Assembly (NCBI GenBank): GCA_023435225.1
Contig: JAEYRX010000086.1
Coordinates: 1-9,547, forward strand
Origin: Bacillota bacterium
GTDB lineage: Bacteria > Bacillota > UBA4882 > UBA8346
DNA: 9,547 nt
Reading direction: 5' to 3'
Below, one piece after another: positions 6,591 to 9,547 of the stretch. Each line of letters starts with the position of its first letter. Position 1 is the stretch's first letter. Made by a program: the position numbers and the translations under genes. The notes under the pieces were generated by a model. It was not told the DNA's origin, ran no database searches, and saw only the letters and a program-made list of their open reading frames with translations.

Positions 6591-6635
6591 AATTATGAGA
6601 AATCGGAGTATATTTGGTTTCTAATCATCAGATAA

Positions 6636-6671
6636 ATGACATATGTCATTCTGTAAAATGACATATGTCAT
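6636..6671. promoter_or_regulatory. tandem operator pair 3
   Basis: Two identical perfect palindromes ATGACATATGTCAT (6636-6649 and 6658-6671) with the 8-bp spacer. This is the cleanest of the four pairs. It lies upstream of the dockerin-protein gene. Confidence 0.88.
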
Positions 6672-6672
6672 A

Positions 6673-6701
6673 TTTAATATAAAAAGATAAAATGTTAAAA
6701 T
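6673..6701 (+). promoter_or_regulatory. predicted sigma-A promoter 3
   Basis: TTTAAT (6673-6678), a 17-bp spacer and TAAAAT (6696-6701), with the -10 starting 24 bp after the second palindrome. The predicted start near 6708 leaves a leader of about 190 nt. A perfect TATAAT at 6832-6837, nearer the gene, lacks a good -35 and is a second, weaker candidate. Confidence 0.45.
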
Positions 6702-6730
6702 AAATTTTGTTTGGCTTTGGAGATCAATTA

Positions 6731-6763
6731 AACTTAACTACGGTATTATGAAATTCTTAAGTT
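6731..6763 (+). repeat. short inverted repeat in the dockerin-gene leader
   Basis: AACTTAA (6731-6737) and TTAAGTT (6757-6763) form a perfect 7-bp stem with a 19-nt loop near the predicted 5' end of the transcript. It has no T run behind it. Its role is unknown. Confidence 0.3.
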
Positions 6764-6773
6764 GTGGGATTGT

Positions 6774-6818
6774 AATAAAAAGGTTTTTGTGGATTTTCGT
6801 ATCAAAAATATTTTTATT
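6774..6818 (+). repeat. nested A/T hairpin in the dockerin-gene leader
   Basis: Outer arms AATAAAAA (6774-6781) and TTTTTATT (6811-6818) enclose inner arms TTTTTG (6784-6789) and CAAAAA (6803-6808), with a 2 by 2 internal loop between them. Fourteen pairs in line make this more ordered than expected by chance, although nearly all are A-U and the region is AT-rich. Confidence 0.4.
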
Positions 6819-6848
6819 ATCAAGCTATCAGTATAATGATATTTTAAA

Positions 6849-6880
6849 ACTTGCTTGAAGTATAAGTTTATAAAGCAAGT
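6849..6880 (+). promoter_or_regulatory. hairpin abutting the ribosome binding site of the dockerin gene
   Basis: ACTTGCTT (6849-6856) pairs perfectly with AAGCAAGT (6873-6880) around a 16-nt loop. The right arm ends directly before GAAAGG (6881-6886), the ribosome binding site 9 nt from the ATG. The stem leaves the site free, so it could stabilise the mRNA or help present the site rather than block it. Confidence 0.45.
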
Positions 6881-6895
6881 GAAAGGATTGATTGA

Positions 6896-9124
6896 ATGAT
6901 CAGTAAAAAGTTAATTTGGGATGGCATAAAAAGACGCTTAACAGCAATTTTCTTCTCCATTTGTATCCTCCTTTTCTGTAGTATGACAACTTTCGGAGAG
7001 GATGACCAATTCGGACCAGCAGTTCCGGGTATCGTAATTACTAATACATTTTTAGATAACAATCAAACAGAGCAAGATAATGAAGAATATATTTATACTT
7101 ACGGGACTGCCCAATCCTTTATTGCCAATGAAACCGGAAATCTAGGAAAAGTAGAATTATTGCTAAGATCACAATGGGGTAATAGTCCGATTACAGTAAA
7201 TTTGCGTCAGGATACTCCAACTGGAAATATCTTAGGAGTTGCCACTCTATCGATACAAGGACAAACTTCCCAGTGGTATACTTTCAATCTGGGGAATGTC
7301 AAGGTTAAAAAGGGAGCCTGTTATGTTATTGAGGTTATAAGTAGCCGTAATACTCCGGCTTTTTGGAGCGATTCATATCAAAACCCTTATCCCAACGGTA
7401 ATGGATTTCAAGCTGGATATGTTTATCCTAATACTGACTTTGCTTTTAGAACTTATATTCAAAAAGATGTCCATATCTGGGAGAAGGAGCAGGATACAGC
7501 TTTTGTATCGGTTCGGGAAACCGGTGACGGTAATTATATTGTTGCCGGTACCAAGGGAAATATTTATCTGGCAAAAATCGACGAGTGCGGTAACAATCTC
7601 TGGGAAAAGGTCCATGCCGACACTGACGGTTCAAGTCCGGACGTTGAAATCTTCAAGGCTGCCCATGATTCCAGCGGGAATATAATTTGGCAAAAAATGT
7701 CGGGATATAATATGGATGAAAAATTATTGATGGAGAAGACTTATAATATGATCCTGGCAAAGGATGGCAGTATCATTGTTTGCGCTACACTGGACTTTAA
7801 AGAGAATAATATTAGCGGTTATAAACAAGATATCGGTATTTTAAAATTTGACCGGAACGGAAATCATCTATGGTCTAAGATTTATAGAGGCAGCGGCAGT
7901 GAGGATTGTGGCTGGCAGATAGCAGAGACCAGCGACGGAGGGTATATCCTTGCAGCTCTGACAAATGCAGTTGAAATAACCGGGGGAGGTTTTGCTAGTT
8001 TAGTATTAAAATTAAACAGCAACGGAAATGTTGAGTGGCAACATGTCTTCAACCTCCTGGAAGCACAATGGCCTGAAATGCCTAGTGCAATCTTTCAGAC
8101 TTCCGATGGTAAATATCTCCTTAGTTTAGAAACGGGAAATTTCCAAGGGGCGGTTATTAAATTCGATCAATCAGGAAAGATTTGGCAATATATTGATAAT
8201 TATTCCGAATGCAAAGGACTGATTGAAGACACTGACGGGTATTTAATCTTTGGGTTCAAAAGGAATTTGGATGCGGACATTAATATCATTAAGCTGAACC
8301 AAAATGGACAGTTTATATGGGAAAAATCGATTGATCACTCTGGAATCGAGGATTATTGGGGTGATAGAAGTTCTCCATATCAAAAAGTTTCCGATGGGTA
8401 TATCTTCGGATGTAATACTTCAAACGGATATTATCTGGTCAAACTTGATCAGGATTATCAAAAAGTATGGGAACGGGTTTACGGTAAACCGGATGGTTAT
8501 TCATATAAAAGATTAATCTCGCTATGCCAGACTTCCGACGGTGGATATATTGTAACTGGAGAATGGACTATCAAATTGGACAATCTAGGGCGGGACGTAA
8601 CCCGACCTGCAGCCATTTCGTTAATTAACGATGGAAGCGCTGACGATATCGACTTATCCAATTCGCAAACGGAACTGGCGGCCAATTGGGCAACATCCAG
8701 TGATGAGGAATCAGGAATCTCCGGTTATTGGTATGCGATCGGCACCACCCCGGGCGGCACCGATATCCTCGATTGGACTGATAATGGGGCAAACTGTTCC
8801 GTCTCTTTAAGTGGATTATCTCTTATCGACGGAATGAAATATTACTTCTCCGTTAAAGCGGAGAATGGTATAGGCTTGTATTCCCAATCAACCAGTTCCG
8901 ACGGCCTCGTGGTGCATTCTGCTCCGGTTGGCATCTTGGGCGATGTGAACGGAGACGGCTTGGTAACTATTAACGATGCTCTCATGACTGCCAGAGTTGC
9001 ATCAGGCATAGAAGTACCCAATTTTAACCGAATTCTAGCGGATGTCAACCGGGATGGAAAAGTTGATATCAATGATGCGTTACTTATCAGTAAGTATGCT
9101 GCGGGGCTTATTACCGAATTTTAG
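6896..9124 (+). CDS. secreted beta-propeller protein with C-terminal dockerin
   Basis: Product of 742 residues. Residues 1-34 are a Sec signal peptide (basic start, core IFFSICILLFCSM, likely cut near TTFG|ED). Residues about 48-188 form a jelly-roll-like beta domain (AQSFIANETGNLGKVELLL... GACYVIEV). Residues about 190-563 hold six or so propeller-type units built on ETSDGGYILA, IGILKFDRNGNHLWSK and similar, as in bacterial secreted propellers of unknown function. Residues 566-672 are an FN3-like domain (ESGISGYWYAIGTTPGGTD). Residues 679-742 are a type I dockerin with two calcium loops, DVNGDGLVTIND and DVNRDGKVDIND, carrying the usual acidic/Asn ligands. Dockerins bind cohesins, so docking onto a cohesin-bearing scaffold or surface protein is expected; no cohesin is in view. 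The start has GAAAGG 9 nt upstream. The gene stands alone between operator pair 3 and a strong terminator. Confidence 0.88.
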   Translation: MISKKLIWDGIKRRLTAIFFSICILLFCSMTTFGEDDQFGPAVPGIVITNTFLDNNQTEQDNEEYIYTYGTAQSFIANETGNLGKVELLLRSQWGNSPITVNLRQDTPTGNILGVATLSIQGQTSQWYTFNLGNVKVKKGACYVIEVISSRNTPAFWSDSYQNPYPNGNGFQAGYVYPNTDFAFRTYIQKDVHIWEKEQDTAFVSVRETGDGNYIVAGTKGNIYLAKIDECGNNLWEKVHADTDGSSPDVEIFKAAHDSSGNIIWQKMSGYNMDEKLLMEKTYNMILAKDGSIIVCATLDFKENNISGYKQDIGILKFDRNGNHLWSKIYRGSGSEDCGWQIAETSDGGYILAALTNAVEITGGGFASLVLKLNSNGNVEWQHVFNLLEAQWPEMPSAIFQTSDGKYLLSLETGNFQGAVIKFDQSGKIWQYIDNYSECKGLIEDTDGYLIFGFKRNLDADINIIKLNQNGQFIWEKSIDHSGIEDYWGDRSSPYQKVSDGYIFGCNTSNGYYLVKLDQDYQKVWERVYGKPDGYSYKRLISLCQTSDGGYIVTGEWTIKLDNLGRDVTRPAAISLINDGSADDIDLSNSQTELAANWATSSDEESGISGYWYAIGTTPGGTDILDWTDNGANCSVSLSGLSLIDGMKYYFSVKAENGIGLYSQSTSSDGLVVHSAPVGILGDVNGDGLVTINDALMTARVASGIEVPNFNRILADVNRDGKVDINDALLISKYAAGLITEF

Positions 9125-9172
9125 TATTATTGGTTGGTGTTTTGTTTAGGTTTTTGAAAAAACTATCTTTTT

Positions 9173-9208
9173 AAAGAGGCGTAGATACTTTATTTTGCCT
9201 CTTTTTTT
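9173..9208 (+). terminator. intrinsic terminator after the dockerin gene
   Basis: AAAGAGGC (9173-9180) pairs perfectly with GCCTCTTT (9197-9204) around a 16-nt loop, running into a tract of seven T (9202-9208). It lies 49 bp after the stop and just before operator pair 4, so the dockerin gene is a single-gene transcript on its 3' side. Confidence 0.85.
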
Positions 9209-9217
9209 ATTGTTTTC

Positions 9218-9253
9218 GTGACAAATGTCATGCTCAGCAATGACAAATGTTAT
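9218..9253. promoter_or_regulatory. tandem operator pair 4
   Basis: GTGACAAATGTCAT (9218-9231) and ATGACAAATGTTAT (9240-9253), each one base off the perfect palindrome, with the invariant 8-bp spacer. It lies between the terminator of the dockerin gene and the next secreted-protein gene, so it can only serve the latter. Confidence 0.82.
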
Positions 9254-9254
9254 A

Positions 9255-9283
9255 TATACAGCTAGCAGGAGGAATTATACAAT
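9255..9283 (+). promoter_or_regulatory. predicted sigma-A promoter 4
   Basis: TATACA (9255-9260), a 17-bp spacer and TACAAT (9278-9283), with the -10 starting 24 bp after the second palindrome, in phase with the other units. The predicted start is near 9290. A TTGACA at 9291-9296 could be the -35 of another promoter, but no good -10 follows at 16-18 bp. Confidence 0.45.
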
Positions 9284-9362
9284 ATTATTATTGACAAATA
9301 TCCAGCTGGTTTTCCGTTATGAATTATTAGCCTGCATTTACTTATATATCTAGGAGGTTGAT

Positions 9363-9547
9363 ATGATGTTAAAAACGAAAAAGGTAATATTTGTATTCTG
9401 GCTCTCATTTCTTATTTCCGTAACATGTTGGGGCGATTCTCCTACTCAACCGGAGGAGTATATCATTGCCGATCACACGGTTGTGGATCAATTTGAAAAA
9501 ATCCCCGAAGAGTACATTAATATAGTTAAAACCTATTGGGTCCAAAT
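9363..9547 (+). CDS. secreted protein, N-terminal part (runs off the window)
   Basis: The open frame begins MMLKTKKVIFVFWLSFLISVTCWG and continues past the right edge (61 codons visible). The first 24 or so residues are a Sec signal peptide with a likely cut near CWG|DS; the Cys lacks a proper lipobox. The mature start (ADHTVVDQFEKIPEEYINIVKTYWV) resembles the opening of exported proteins in which an IADH-x-x-VD stretch precedes an 'IPxEYI' helix, but the family's function is not known to me. TAGGAGGT (9351-9358) is a very strong ribosome binding site. It is 4 nt from the first ATG and 7 nt from the second (9366), which is the better-spaced start. It is controlled by operator pair 4. Confidence 0.8.
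   Translation, partial: MMLKTKKVIFVFWLSFLISVTCWGDSPTQPEEYIIADHTVVDQFEKIPEEYINIVKTYWVQ

Noticed and set aside
6539..6592. TTG-started 17-residue frame (M N I N I Q K H T ...) with GAGG 9 nt upstream at the end of the orphan unit
   Set aside because: Very short and overlaps the terminator-like hairpin. The context only resembles the GGATTGATT start region of the dockerin gene, so it may be a relic but is not supportable as a gene.
6832..6837. Perfect TATAAT close to the dockerin gene as its main promoter
   Set aside because: No acceptable -35 at 16-18 bp and no TGn extension. The operator-linked promoter at 6673-6701 is better supported by comparison with the other units.

Overview
The window looks like a piece of a low-GC Gram-positive (Bacillota/Clostridia-like) genome. 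The reasons are strong AGGAGG-type ribosome binding sites, a likely TTG start, two SOS boxes of the Bacillus GAACN4GTTC type, a type II lipoprotein signal, and a dockerin module. This placement is inference; there is no rRNA or other marker gene here.

Layout. At the left edge, a minus-strand gene leaves the window after 12 codons, with two LexA-type boxes behind its start. A long intergenic leader (about 90-585) follows. Then come two plus-strand genes: a lipoprotein with a carboxypeptidase-regulatory-like N-terminal region (586-1896), and immediately after it a large secreted protein of about 1370 residues. The large protein carries two complete seven-repeat RCC1 propellers alternating with InlB-type bacterial repeats (1914-6023). 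An 870-base gap (6024-6895) holds no convincing gene but has two regulatory units. Next is a secreted beta-propeller protein with an FN3-like domain and a C-terminal dockerin (6896-9124), closed by a clear intrinsic terminator. Last is the start of a fourth secreted protein (9363 to the window end).

The most notable signal is regulatory. Four times in the window (235, 6279, 6636, 9218) a pair of 14-bp palindromes, consensus ATGACA-WW-TGTCAT, occurs with an invariant 8-bp spacer (22 bp start to start, two helical turns). Each pair is followed at once by a plausible sigma-A promoter whose -10 lies 24-25 bp beyond the second palindrome. Three pairs precede genes for exported proteins. The pair at 6279 is an orphan: it is followed by a GC-richer patch of about 240 bp and a weak terminator, so it may drive a small RNA or peptide or be a relic of a lost gene. 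This suggests one dedicated transcription factor controlling a set of surface or secreted proteins. Its gene is not in the window.

The transcripts appear to have long leaders. The first contains an intrinsic-terminator-like hairpin about 60 nt after the predicted start, and later a 16-bp inverted repeat. The leader of the dockerin gene contains three inverted repeats, the last abutting the ribosome binding site. All exported products are built from adhesion, repeat and propeller modules without a recognisable catalytic domain, so surface binding or matrix/complex assembly is the most reasonable general role.
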